Shown piece after piece: positions 9,719 through 18,722 of a stretch of 59,387 bases of DNA (the stretch's first letter is position 1; each line of letters opens with the position of its first letter). Origin of the DNA: CAVRZY01 sp963725415 (GTDB lineage: Bacteria; Acidobacteriota; Terriglobia; Bryobacterales; Bryobacteraceae). Under the pieces are notes generated by a model that ran no database searches, was not told where the DNA came from, and saw nothing but the letters and a program-made list of their open reading frames with translations. Made by a program: the position numbers and the translations under genes. The stretch is from positions 1 to 59,387 of the forward strand of contig CAVRZY010000007.1 of NCBI GenBank assembly GCA_963725415.1, written 5' to 3'.

Positions 9719-10076
9719 ATGCCCCGACGGCTATCTGCCGATCCTGATTTTTGGGGTGATCGCAATCTTGTTTCCCATTGCCTTGCTCATGCTGGCCAAG
9801 CTGCTGCGCCCCACCGCCCCGGCCCCAACCAAGATGGAAGCTTACGAGTGCGGTATCCGGCCCGCCTCCGATTCCCGCGGCCGCTACACGGTCCGCTTCT
9901 ACATCATCGCCATCCTGTTCGTCATCTTCGACGTGGAGACTATCTTCCTGTTTCCCTGGGCCGTCCGCTACAAGTAATTGGGTTGGTTCGGAGTCGCCGA
10001 AGTGGCCGTGTTTCTGGCCATCCTGATCGTGGGCTACGTCTGGGCTTACAAGAAGGGCGCCCTCGAGTGGGTCTGA
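9719..10076 (+). CDS. nuoA: NADH-quinone oxidoreductase subunit A, with internal TAA
   Basis: Small membrane subunit of complex I. The sequence YLPILIF, the segment KMEAYECGIRP (conserved cytoplasmic loop with the key Cys) and FVIFDVETIFLFPWAV are diagnostic. Two defects: the ATG at 9719 joins the right frame only if one C of the CCCC at 9721-9724 is removed (giving MPDGYLP), and an in-frame TAA at 9975-9977 interrupts the gene. The 32 codons after that stop encode a conserved-looking last helix (GWFGVAEVAVFLAILIVGY) and end at a TGA at 10074. A lone TTG at 9711 is an alternative start. It stands alone; nuoI is 8.7 kb away. Confidence 0.85.
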
Positions 10077-11260
10077 CGGCCGAGCGCCTCTACTACCGCG
10101 ATTCCTACCTAAGGGACTTCTCGGCCTCCATCGTGGACCGGAGTGCCGGACGGGCGCCGCATCTGTACTGGATCGAACCGCCTTCTATCCTGCTTCCGGC
10201 GGCCAGCCGCACGACCTTGGCTGGATTGCCGATTCGGCGGTTCTGGAGGTCGTCGAGGAAGGCGAGCGCATTGTCCATGTCACCGAGACGCCCGTGGACG
10301 GACCGCAGGTCGAGTGCCGCATCGATTGGGCCCGCCGCTTCGATCACATGCAGCAGCACAGCGGCCAACATGTGCTCTCGGCCGTGCTGGTCGAGTTGTT
10401 CGGGACGAACACCGTGGGTTTCCACCTGGGCGCTGAGGCGTCGGCGATCGACGTCGCGACAGCCTCGCTCGACCCGCGCCAGGTCGCAGCGGCGGAGGAC
10501 CGCGCCAACGAAGTCGTTTTCGAGGATCGGCCGGTCTCGGTTCTCTTCCAGCAGGCCTCCGAAGATCTGAGTTTGCGGAAACCCTCCGAGCGGGAGGGCC
10601 TGTTGCGCATCGTCTCGATCGAAGGCCTGGATCGCAGCGCTTGCGGCGGCACCCACGTTCATCGCCACTGGCGAGATCGGTCCGATCCTGATTCGCAGGC
10701 TGGACAAGGCTCACGGCATCCGTGCGAATCGAGTTCCTCTGCGGCCTCCGGGCCGTGCGCCGCGCTCGAGCCGATTTCGACGCGCTGTCGCGAATCGCCC
10801 GCGTCTTTTCGGCATCGCTGGACGAGGTTCCAGCGCTGGTTTCCTCCCAATACGAGGCCGTCCAGGCGGCCGAGAAGACCCGGCGCCGCCTGGCCGCCGA
10901 ACTGGCTGGGTATCGAGGCCGGGAACTCTACGAAGCCACCCCGCCCGAGCCCAGACGGCCTCCGGCGCGTCCTTCAAGAGACTGCCCCAGGGCGCCATCG
11001 ACGACGAGTTGCGCGCCGCCGCGCAGAGCTTCACCGCCCAGCCCAAGGCGCTCTTTTTGGCGGTGATCGAGGAATCCGCCCGCCCTGTTGCTGGCGGTTT
11101 CCAAGGATTCCGGACTGCATGCCGGCGAGGCCCTCAAAGCCGCCCTGGCCAGGGTGGGCGGGCGCGGCGGAGGCAACGCCTCTGCTGGCCCAGGGCAGCG
11201 TCCCCTCCCGAGACCTGCTCGATCAGGTCTCGGGCCTATTTCGGGGGACAGGCTACATAA
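10067..11260 (+). CDS. AlaX-like alanyl-tRNA editing protein with DHHA1 domain, frame broken
   Basis: Resembles the editing and C-terminal domains of alanyl-tRNA synthetase as a free-standing protein, which removes serine or glycine wrongly attached to tRNA-Ala. Zinc motifs HMQQHSGQHVLSAVL and CGGTHVH are present, followed by a coiled-coil and the DHHA1 part ending NASLAQGSVPSRDLLDQVSG. The likely start is GTG at 10067, overlapping the end of nuoA. Frame changes occur near 10163 (missing C), 10660, 10730, 10960, 11075 and 11180. The true C-terminus is uncertain because it runs into the inverted repeat at 11244. Confidence 0.8.
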
Positions 11261-11332
11261 CCCCTAAATTCGGCAGGCCGGGAGCACCCGGGCGGCGGGA
11301 CGGAGAATTTGGGGGTCATGTAGCCTGTCCCC
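11244..11332. repeat. 28-bp inverted repeat between convergent genes
   Basis: Arms 11244-11271 and 11305-11332 differ at two of 28 positions and are separated by 33 GC-rich nt. Each arm begins GGGGACAGGCTACAT. The arm supplies the last codons and stop of the convergent sugar transporter (Gly-Gln-Ala-Thr-stop) and can supply the same ending to the AlaX-like gene from the other side. It resembles dispersed REP- or MITE-like palindromes. Confidence 0.85.
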
Positions 11333-12380
11333 AATATTTCCCCGCGTACAGCGGCGCAATGGAAACCATCCCCAACCCAAGGGCGAACAGCACCAGCATC
11401 ACCGCCAGCAGCAGCTTCACCCGGATGCTGGCGCCCTGAAATTCTTTCCACAGCAGCAGGCCCCACAGGGCGCTGATCAGGGTCGCGCCTTGCCCCAGCG
11501 CGTAGCTGATCGCCGGCCCCACCTGCACCTCCGACGGCGAGCTCGCCGCCACGAAATTCGAGATGGTGCCGGTTGCCCAGATGATGCCGCCCAGCACCCC
11601 CAGCCCGTGCTGCTTCACGGTCCCCTTCAAGTAGTCCAGGACCTCCACCGGTTCCCCTTGCACCGGAAGATTCATGAAGAACAGGTTGAAGACGAAAGTC
11701 GAAAAGAAAATGCCCAGCGCGAAAACGAACGCGACGGCGTAAGGCCCCAGCCCCGTGTCCCCGGCCTTGCCCATCTCCACCAAGCGGATAGAATGACCCC
11801 ATCAGTAGGCCACTGGCCAGGCTGAGCACGATGCCTTTCCAGCCGATCTTTGGAATGACGGTCCTTCGACCGCCCGGCCTTGATAGTTGCTTGGCCTTGG
11901 CCATCGCGTGGGCCCGGTAGGCCAGCGCATCCACCACGATCGCCGCCACCACGATTCCCACTCCCGTGAACAGCAACGTGGGGTTGCCCTGGGGATTGAT
12001 CACGTAGTTCCACACCACGCCGATAATCAGGCCAGCCCGATGCCCACCGGGAAAGCCACCGCCAGTCCCGCCACCGAGATGGCCGCCACCAGCAGCATGT
12101 TGGCGAGGTTGAAGATCACTCCGGCGCCGAAGCCGTAAGCCATGTTCCGCCTGCCGGCGCGCATCAGGTCGTCCGTAAACAGAAACCCGTCGAAGCCTAG
12201 CGTGCCGAAGGTGTAGGCGGCAATGACGGCGGCCACCAGCACGCCGAACGAGTAATCGAAGTAGAACAGTTCGAAGCGCCACTTGCCCACCAGCTTCTGG
12301 GTGTTCGCCCAGGAACCCCAGCAAATCATCGACAAAATCGTGACCAGCAGCGCCGCAACATAGGTATGGGGCAGAACCAT
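11316..12380 (-). CDS. GRP-family sugar transporter (DMT superfamily), two frame breaks
   Basis: About 350 residues with ten predicted hydrophobic helices, matching the glucose/ribose-type porter family. N-terminal MVLPHTYVAALLVTILSMICWGSWANTQK carries the typical CWGSWAN segment; the second half carries FFSTFVFNLFFMNLPVQGEP, GGIIWATGTISNFVA and ISYALGQGATLISALWGLLLWKEF. Breaks lie near 12030 and near 11783 (one extra T; removal restores SFYPLVEMGKAG). The final residues GQAT and the stop come from the inverted repeat. The transported sugar is unknown. Confidence 0.82.
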
Positions 12381-12544
12381 GGGAATCTCCTGCGAAAAGC
12401 CGAGATTACACCGCCGGGAGCGGTCAGGTCAAGCCAAGCGGCTACTGCACCGGAAGACTCGCCACGCTCGCCGCCGCTCGGTCCGCCTACAAATCCACCC
12501 GCACCGCCGGCCCCGCGTGGCTCACGGCCACGCCTTCAGCGCTT

Positions 12545-12718
12545 TCAATGCAGACTTCCAACGAAGCCTGACAGGATCGATACAACAGAAATCACGATGC
12601 CAACGAACACCCAGAACAGCGCGCGGCCGGTGTTCGTCTGCCGCCGCGCCTGCGTCCAGTACTTCTCCTCGGCCTGTTCCCAGCGGTCGTCGTCGAGCGG
12701 GTTCTCCACGGATTCCAT
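12545..12718 (-). CDS. Small membrane protein, 57 residues
   Basis: Begins MESVENPLDDDRWEQAEEKY and ends in one hydrophobic helix (ALFWVFVGIVISVVSILSGF). The start codon lies 1 nt after the stop of the penicillin acylase gene, so it is probably the third gene of that operon. No family recognised. The acidic N-terminal half followed by a C-terminal membrane anchor suggests a tail-anchored or single-pass protein. Confidence 0.6.
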   Translation of the reverse strand: MESVENPLDDDRWEQAEEKYWTQARRQTNTGRALFWVFVGIVISVVSILSGFVGSLH

Positions 12719-12719
12719 T

Positions 12720-14774
12720 CTACCTTTCCAACGCTGCCTTTTCCCCTCGCCACTCCAGGTTCACTACCCGCTCGAGGTGCTTCTCGAATTCCCTGCGCCT
12801 CAAGAAGTAGGTCGGCTTGGCGCGCGAGCGGCTGAACAGCTTCTCCGCCTGATCGTCGAAGTGCGGCGAGTTCTTATGGTCGCTCTCGCCCAGCGGGATC
12901 ACCATGAACGACTGCGGTGGTTTCGTCAGTATCACAACCTGGGTTGAGGTCTGGCCACGCGTTGCCCACCATTTCGTTTCCGGCTTTGGAGAAGCTGATC
13001 GCCCGCGGCGTTGCCATGCCCGCTGCGGTCAGGGAACCGCCGTTCGCCGGGAAGGTGCGCGAACCGCCCTGCCGGCCCACGCGGAACAGCGTGCCGTAAG
13101 TCGCCTCCGCTGGGAACTCGCTATTGAACCGCTCCTCCGCCGTGCGCAATGCCCCCAGAGCCTGCGCGTCGGTGAGCGCCGCCGGCGGCTCGATGGCCCG
13201 GCTGTAGTCGCCCAGCGCCGTCTTGAACAGGTAGAAACCCAACGCCGCCCGGGAATCCGCCTCGCTCCGCCGGTTCCAGCTCAGAATGAGTTTGGCCAAT
13301 CGGCGACGACTCTCACGGCGGCCTTCCGGATCCGCTCCTGCCACACCTCGGCCTTATACACTTCCGGCGAGAACGCGATCTCGATTGCCCCTTCAGCCGT
13401 CACGCGCCGGGCCTTGTCCAGCAGCTCCAGCACCATGGCCGCGCGCTGGTGCGCCGGGCCGGGCGGCGCGTTGTAAAGATAGAACCGCTCCTTGTACTTC
13501 TCAGGCGTCAGCGGAGAATCCTTCATCAACCATTCCGGCGAGACGTTGCAGTTCTGCATATACCCCTGCGAAGGATTCTCGATCTGGATCAGGTCTGCGA
13601 AGGGGTGAATGCCCTGCCATTCGCAGGCCCCCGTCGCCCCCGGCATGGGCCTGGAAGAATCGCACCCTTTGGGCCGGATCGGAACCCGCCCGTTGCGCAC
13701 GTAGTAGATGTCCCCATCCACCGTCCCCACCATGATGTTCTGGGACATGAGCTGCAGCATCCCCAGCGCTTTCTTCATCTCTTTCAAGTCCCGAGCGTTC
13801 ATCATGTCCCACATCTGTTCGAACAGGCGAAATTCCTGGGCGTAGGGGATCGCCGCGGCATAAGCTTTTCCGTCTTTGTGCGCCACGATCGGGCCATGGT
13901 GCGTGGACTGGATGGTGACCTCCTTCCAGCTCACCGTGTCGCCCGTCTTGATCCCGATCTTCTCCCGCCGCTCAATCAGCGGCCGCCACTCGTCCTTGAA
14001 CCTGTACTTCCCGTCGGCCACCTCCTCTTCGAAAATGTCCGAGGTGTCCGGCCCGCCCGTGGTCATGGCGACCGACAGATAGCGGTTGTGTCCCAGGGAG
14101 GGAAACGGCAAGCCCACAATGGCGGCGCCCGAGACCGCGTAACTGCCGGCGTAGGCCCGCATCTCATAGAAGCGGAATTCGCCGTACCAGCTCAGGTGCG
14201 GATCCACGACTGCGATCGGCACCCGCATTGCCGTCCGGCTGGGCCCCAGCACCCACTCATTCGAGCCGCGGTACAGCATCGGATCCGGCCGGATCCCGCC
14301 CCGCAGCAGGTCGCTGCCCGCCTCCCCCTCCGGCCAGCCCCAGATAATGAAGCGGCCCAGCGCCACCAGCCGCCAGGGCTCCAGCTTGGGCGCCCAGCCC
14401 GGGACCTGCTCGGGATGCTCCCGCATGTAGCGCTCGACCCCGGCCAGAAACGCCTCCACCATGCCGCGGGCTTCCCGGCTCAGCTCGCCGTAGTGTTGCT
14501 GCGCCACATCCCGATGCCGCCACACTCTCTGCCGATAATCGTGCCGAAACCAGCTCTCTCCGAATGCCTCGGACATGGTGCCCTCGGCCTTGCGGTAGTT
14601 CCGCAGCATCTCTTCCAGCCGGTCCTCCGCCTGGGCGTAGCCCGACCCGTAGGCCGCACCCACTACGGTCCTGGCGAAAATGTGCGGCACGCCAAACTCG
14701 TCTCGCAGGATCTGGACCTTCTCCGCAGCCTGGGACGCCGTCAGGCAGACCAGCGCCAACCAGATCCGTTTCAC
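12720..14774 (-). CDS. Penicillin acylase family hydrolase, two frame breaks
   Basis: N-terminal nucleophile amidase that cleaves an amide or acyl-homoserine-lactone-type bond after autoproteolysis. A signal peptide (VKRIWLALVCLTASQA) precedes the alpha part; RGSNEWVLGPS marks the beta-subunit start, whose serine is the nucleophile. The C-terminal PQSFMVIPLGESDHKNSPHFDDQ is typical of the family. The frame changes near 13290 and near 12930. GTG at 14774 overlaps the TGA of the upstream gene (GTGA), so translation is coupled. Likely periplasmic. Substrate unknown; quorum-signal cleavage is possible but not shown. Confidence 0.88.
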
Positions 14775-15133
14775 GATTGCCTGGTCCCCTTGATGAGGCC
14801 CTGGGCGCCACCGCCTTTCCAGGTCCCTTCCAGCTTGTCGCCGGACACCTTTCCCTCGATTGTGTACGCGTCTCCTCCCACCGTGACCTTGCACGAGAAG
14901 GTCTCGCCTTCTGCCTTTAATTCCTGGAGTTCAAACTGCCCTATGCTGCCGCTGAGAGTGCCGCTCAGCTTTCCGTCTTCCTGCTTCACTGTCAGGGTCC
15001 AGCGATACTCCTCGCCGCCCGGCGAGTCGGAAGTAACCTGCCAGGTGCCCACCACCGCCTTCTCGGCCGCCACCAGCCAGCCTGCTCCAGCCAGCACTAC
15101 AGCCACCAGAAAAACCATCGCCATCCGATTCAT
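14771..15133 (-). CDS. Secreted beta-rich small protein
   Basis: About 120 residues: a signal peptide (MNRMAMVFLVAVVLAGAGWL) then repeated beta motifs of the kind VGTWQVTSD, KLSGTLSG, GKVSGDKLEGTW. Such GTW...LSGT repeats occur in small secreted proteins of Acidobacteria and Planctomycetes with no assigned role. First gene of an operon with the acylase. Start at 15133 is preferred because the signal peptide begins there. Confidence 0.75.
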   Translation of the reverse strand: MNRMAMVFLVAVVLAGAGWLVAAEKAVVGTWQVTSDSPGGEEYRWTLTVKQEDGKLSGTLSGSIGQFELQELKAEGETFSCKVTVGGDAYTIEGKVSGDKLEGTWKGGGAQGLIKGTRQS

Positions 15134-15213
15134 GGATTTGTTTTCTCCTTCCTGCAACCTTCCACTGGAATTCTGTTGTATGATAACATCCCGTCCAGGT
15201 ACAGGAGCGCAAT

Positions 15214-16356
15214 ATGAGAATTTCGGCTCTTATTGTTACTTCGCTGCTGGCCGCCAGCTTGGCTGCGGCCCAGCGTCAAAAGGTTGACATCAACACCGAG
15301 ACCCCCGAGGGGCAGTTGCTCCAGCAGATCGGCCAGGAGTCCGACGAAGCCAAGAAACTGGCTTTGCTCGAGCAGTTCACCGCCAAGTACCCCAAACACG
15401 ATGGCATCGCCTGGGTCTATGCCCAAATGATCCCGGGCTATTCCAAAGCCGGCCAGTTCGATAAGGCCATGGAGGCCGGCGAAAAGCTGCTCGCCATCGA
15501 TCCCGAAGACGTGGAGATGGCTCACGCCACTTTGAAGGCCGCCGAGGCCAAGAAAGACCCCGATGCAGTCATCAAGTGGGCTGCCAGGACCTCTGAGGTG
15601 GCCCGCAAGGTCGCCAAGACCCCTAAGCCCAAGGAGGAGGACGAGGTGGAGGCCTGGAAGACCCGCGTGGAGTTCGCCAAGCAGGTGGATGTCTACACCG
15701 AATACGCCCTGTATGCCGCCGTGCTCCAGACCCCTGACCCGGGCAAGAAAGTCGCCCTCGCTGAGGCGCTTGCACAGCGCAATCCCGACAGTCAATACTT
15801 CCTCCAGGTCGCACCCCAGCAGTTCGCCGCCTATCTGCAAGTGGGCGAGCACCAGAAAGCCGTCGCCTTGGCCGAGAAGATCGTCGAGAAGGACCCCACC
15901 AACGAAGACATGTTGCTGGCAATTGCCGAGGGCTATATGAGTCAGAAGAAAGACCCCGACAAGCTCTTCGCCATCTGCGCCAAGGTCCTGGAGCTGACCA
16001 AGACCAAGCCCAAGCCGCAAGGCGTCGCCGATGCCGACTGGGAAAAGAGAAAGACCCAGCTCGCCGGCCGGGCCCAGTGGATGACCGGAGTCACCTACGC
16101 CCTGCAAGCCAAGTGGCTCCAGGCCGATGAAACTCTGCGCGCCGCCCTGCCTGGAATCAAGGACAATCAGAGCATCACCGCCGAGGCCCTGTTCTATCTG
16201 GGCCTGGCCAACTTCAGGCTGGGAGAAAAGGGCGACACCGACCGCATCGTCCTGGCCGTCCGCTACAACGAGCAGTGCATCGCCATCCCCGGTCCCTTCC
16301 AGGGCCCCGCCCGCACCAACTTGAGATTCATTCGCTCACAGTACAATGTGAAATGA
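15214..16356 (+). CDS. Secreted TPR-repeat protein
   Basis: 380 residues with a cleavable signal (MRISALIVTSLLAASLAAAQ) and helical repeats of tetratricopeptide type (for example GYSKAGQFDKAMEAGEKLLAIDPED and VGEHQKAVALAEKIVEKDPT). Probably a periplasmic protein-interaction scaffold. AGGAG lies before the ATG. It overlaps the acetate kinase start by 4 nt (ATGA), so the two are co-translated. Confidence 0.82.
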   Translation: MRISALIVTSLLAASLAAAQRQKVDINTETPEGQLLQQIGQESDEAKKLALLEQFTAKYPKHDGIAWVYAQMIPGYSKAGQFDKAMEAGEKLLAIDPEDVEMAHATLKAAEAKKDPDAVIKWAARTSEVARKVAKTPKPKEEDEVEAWKTRVEFAKQVDVYTEYALYAAVLQTPDPGKKVALAEALAQRNPDSQYFLQVAPQQFAAYLQVGEHQKAVALAEKIVEKDPTNEDMLLAIAEGYMSQKKDPDKLFAICAKVLELTKTKPKPQGVADADWEKRKTQLAGRAQWMTGVTYALQAKWLQADETLRAALPGIKDNQSITAEALFYLGLANFRLGEKGDTDRIVLAVRYNEQCIAIPGPFQGPARTNLRFIRSQYNVK

Positions 16357-17462
16357 ACATTCTGGTTCCCAATCTCGGCTCGACCTCGCTGAAGTATCAG
16401 ATCCTGGAGATGCCTTCCGAGCGGGTACTTGCCCGGGGACGTTTCGAGCGCGTCGAGGACTATCGCGAGGCCATCGCCCAAATCCGCGTCGGAGAAGTCC
16501 CCATTGACGCCGTGGCCTTCAAGACCATCCATGCCGGCAGCAATTACCGCGGCACGTTTCTCATCGACGACGGCCTGATCGCCGCCATGGAAGAGTTTCT
16601 CCCAGCCGCCCCGGCCCACAACACGATTTACCTGGCCGCCATTCGGGCCTTTCGCGAGAGCCTGCCAGACATCCCCCTGGTGGCGGCCTTCGAGACGGAG
16701 TTTCATGCCTCCATGCCGGAGTATGCCGCCCGCTACGGCACTCCGGCCGAGTGGCGGGAGAACTACGGCATCCGCCGCTACGGGTTTCATGGCGCCTCTC
16801 ACCAGTACGTGGCCGGGCGCGCCGCAGAACTCCTCCAAAAACCTCTGGATTCGATCCGCCTGGTGAGTTGTCACCTGGGCGGCAGCTCCTCGATCTGCGC
16901 CATCGACCGCGGGCGCTCCGTCGATACCACCATGGGCTTCTCACCGCAGTCGGGCTTGGAGAACGCCACCCGCCACGGCGATCTGGATGTCTTTGCCGTT
17001 CTGCTCATGATGGAACGCTGCGGCTGGAGCCTGGAGGAAGTGCGCCGGCAGTTGACGCGCACCGGCGGCCTGGCGGGTCTCTCGGGTATCCCCGGCGGGG
17101 ATGTGCGCGACCTCCAGACCGCCGCCGCGGGAGGCAACCAGGATGCCCGCCTCGCGCTCGAACTCCTGGCCTACCAGGTAAGAAAGACCATCGGCGCCTA
17201 CGCTGCCGCCATGGGCGGCCTGGAGGCCGTGGCCTTCACCGGCGGCATTGGCGAGAACTCGCCCCCGCTCCGCGCCGCCTGCTGTGCTGGCCTGGAGTTC
17301 CTCGGCATCAGGCTGGACCCCCTTTGCAACGAGCAGGCCAACGGCGACCGCCTCCTCTCCCCAGCCGGCGCCCCCGTTGCCGTCCTGGCCCTCGCCACCA
17401 ACGAGGAACTCATCGTCGCCCGCAGAGCCTACAAGTGTCTGGCGGGCAGTGTCTGTTCCTGA
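16353..17462 (+). CDS. Divergent acetate/propionate-family kinase
   Basis: 369 residues, some 30 shorter than typical AckA. The ASKHA-fold motifs NLGSTSLKYQ, RRYGFHGASHQYV, GFSPQSGLENATRHGD and GGIGENS are present. Compared with the well-studied Methanosarcina enzyme, the Arg241 equivalent (in NATRHGD) and Glu384 equivalent (in TNEELIVAR) are kept. The Asp148 region reads FETEFHASMP, Glu for Asp, and the Arg91 region reads KTIHAG, Lys for Arg. Both are conservative changes of catalytic or substrate residues, so acetate may not be the true substrate. No phosphotransacetylase is adjacent. Confidence 0.82.
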   Translation: MNILVPNLGSTSLKYQILEMPSERVLARGRFERVEDYREAIAQIRVGEVPIDAVAFKTIHAGSNYRGTFLIDDGLIAAMEEFLPAAPAHNTIYLAAIRAFRESLPDIPLVAAFETEFHASMPEYAARYGTPAEWRENYGIRRYGFHGASHQYVAGRAAELLQKPLDSIRLVSCHLGGSSSICAIDRGRSVDTTMGFSPQSGLENATRHGDLDVFAVLLMMERCGWSLEEVRRQLTRTGGLAGLSGIPGGDVRDLQTAAAGGNQDARLALELLAYQVRKTIGAYAAAMGGLEAVAFTGGIGENSPPLRAACCAGLEFLGIRLDPLCNEQANGDRLLSPAGAPVAVLALATNEELIVARRAYKCLAGSVCS

Positions 17463-17885
17463 GCAGTTCGACCCCAGCATCGGACAGTCAGGCCAACGCG
17501 CCGGCGCGGGTACGCAGCACAGCCGCCACGGATGACCCCCGGTTGCCCTGCGTTACGCTGACAGGGTGTCGTGGATCTTCCTGAGGTGACGGAGTTGGTT
17601 CTGTCTGCCGATCAGGGTTCCCAGTTCGTGCTGTTGCGCAGCCGACTGGCAGAATAGGTGGATGGCAGCCCAAACAACCTAGTATCGCTTCGCGGCTGTT
17701 TTTCTGTGCGAAATTCCCGACGCTCGGCTGCGGATTTAACTAAGCTACCTTGCCGAACAACTGAAGGAACTGCGGTGGTTGGATCCCTTCGGACAAAGGC
17801 GAGACGAATGCCTTGCACCCTGAAGGCAGGCAAATGCGAGCTGTGGCGGCTCGCCGCAGCTCTCACCTATACTGGTAGACAGAAA
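17463..17885. other. Noncoding stretch before the MNT-HEPN pair
   Basis: No credible coding frame. It contains the left member (17646-17679) of an inverted repeat pair that brackets the downstream toxin-antitoxin module. Confidence 0.5.
17646..17679 (+). repeat. Left flanking inverted repeat of TA module
   Basis: Contains CTGGCAGAAT, then ATGGC, then CCAAACAACC. The same three blocks appear in reverse complement at 18661-18701, on the other side of the MNT-HEPN genes, with slightly longer spacing. Confidence 0.55.
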
Positions 17886-18212
17886 ATGATTGATGACGCA
17901 ACCATCGCTAAAGCCGTCGAACTGCTGGTGGAGGCTGCCCCAGGAGGCAAGGTCATCTTGTTGGGTTCCTACGCTCGGGGGGACGCCGATGAAGGCAGCG
18001 ACGTGGACTTTCTGGTTATCGAGCCGGAGGTTAGGGACCAGTTCCAGGAGATGTTGCGCCTCAAGGAAGTCCTGCGGCCCCTGCGAATCGCGGTAGATGT
18101 GCTTGTTGCCAGCCAACAGCACTTCGAATACTGGGCCGACACACCGGGGACCGTGTACTACGAGGCCCTGGCGGAGGGAAAGGTTCTTGAGGCACTCCCG
18201 CGAATTCGCTAA
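17886..18212 (+). CDS. MNT nucleotidyltransferase, putative antitoxin
   Basis: 108 residues, the minimal nucleotidyltransferase fold. GSYARGDADEGSDVDFLV matches the GSXAXG...SDXD active-site motif (residues about 27-44). Proteins of this type pair with HEPN toxins and in studied cases neutralise them by adding AMP. The downstream HEPN gene overlaps by about 26 nt, consistent with a coupled module. Confidence 0.88.
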   Translation: MIDDATIAKAVELLVEAAPGGKVILLGSYARGDADEGSDVDFLVIEPEVRDQFQEMLRLKEVLRPLRIAVDVLVASQQHFEYWADTPGTVYYEALAEGKVLEALPRIR

Positions 18213-18603
18213 GCATCTGCTTGGCAAGGCTGCTCAGGACGAATACGTCTTCGGGAAGCTCTCGGAAGACCCTCAGGCGCCTGGTGAGATCGTTTTCTTC
18301 CACGCTCAGCAGGCAGTCGAGAAAATGATCAAGGCCGTGCTGGCCTTATCCGGTGTGCGGTTTCGACGAAGTCACGACCTAGCCGGCCTTATCGATCTCG
18401 CTCGTGATAACGGCATCCCTTTCCCCAAGGAGCTGGAAGGGGTCACGCGGCTCACTCCGTTCGCCACCAACTTTCGCTACGAAGACACACCGCCAGAATC
18501 ACGTCAGATCCTTCATCTGTCTTGGGTCAAAGAGTGCGTTTGTGGTACCAGGGCCTGGGCTGAGTCCATGCTCCGCCAGTACCCGGCCGGGGGTGAGTCA
18601 TGA
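18187..18603 (+). CDS. HEPN-domain protein, putative RNase toxin
   Basis: About 138 residues. RFRRSH fits the RX4-6H signature of HEPN RNases, and FFHAQQAVEKMIKAVLALSG is the typical helix of the family. The tyrosine found two residues after the histidine in HepT (RX4HXY) is absent here (HDL), so AMP transfer to that position would not be possible. The likely start is TTG at 18187, with GGAGGG about 10 nt upstream; no ATG fits. It overlaps the MNT gene. Confidence 0.85.
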   Translation: MRHSREFAKHLLGKAAQDEYVFGKLSEDPQAPGEIVFFHAQQAVEKMIKAVLALSGVRFRRSHDLAGLIDLARDNGIPFPKELEGVTRLTPFATNFRYEDTPPESRQILHLSWVKECVCGTRAWAESMLRQYPAGGES

Positions 18604-18660
18604 GCGCGGCCCGGTGCCGATCAATTAACTGCTAAAGCCCCATTTCTTTGCGGCTGGCTG

Positions 18661-18701
18661 GGTTGTTTGGTTGCGGCCATGCCGCGCTGTGATTCTGCCA
18701 G
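18661..18701 (-). repeat. Right flanking inverted repeat of TA module
   Basis: GGTTGTTTGG, GCCAT and ATTCTGCCAG are the reverse complements of the three blocks at 17646-17679. Together the pair encloses about 1 kb holding only the MNT-HEPN genes. Confidence 0.55.
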
Positions 18702-18722
18702 ATAGTAGCTGTATGGCGGCTA

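Noticed and set aside
9975..9977. Recoded stop codon in nuoA
   Set aside because: No recoding signal seen; an error or nonsense mutation is simpler, so kept only as a check item.
5769..13300. Block of true pseudogenes
   Set aside because: Unrelated housekeeping genes all broken by single-base indels with conserved residues intact points to read errors.
13449..15287. Long open frame antisense to the penicillin acylase gene (612 codons)
   Set aside because: It is the shadow of a GC-rich gene; composition is His/Arg/Pro-rich with no domain, and the minus strand encodes a clear amidase.
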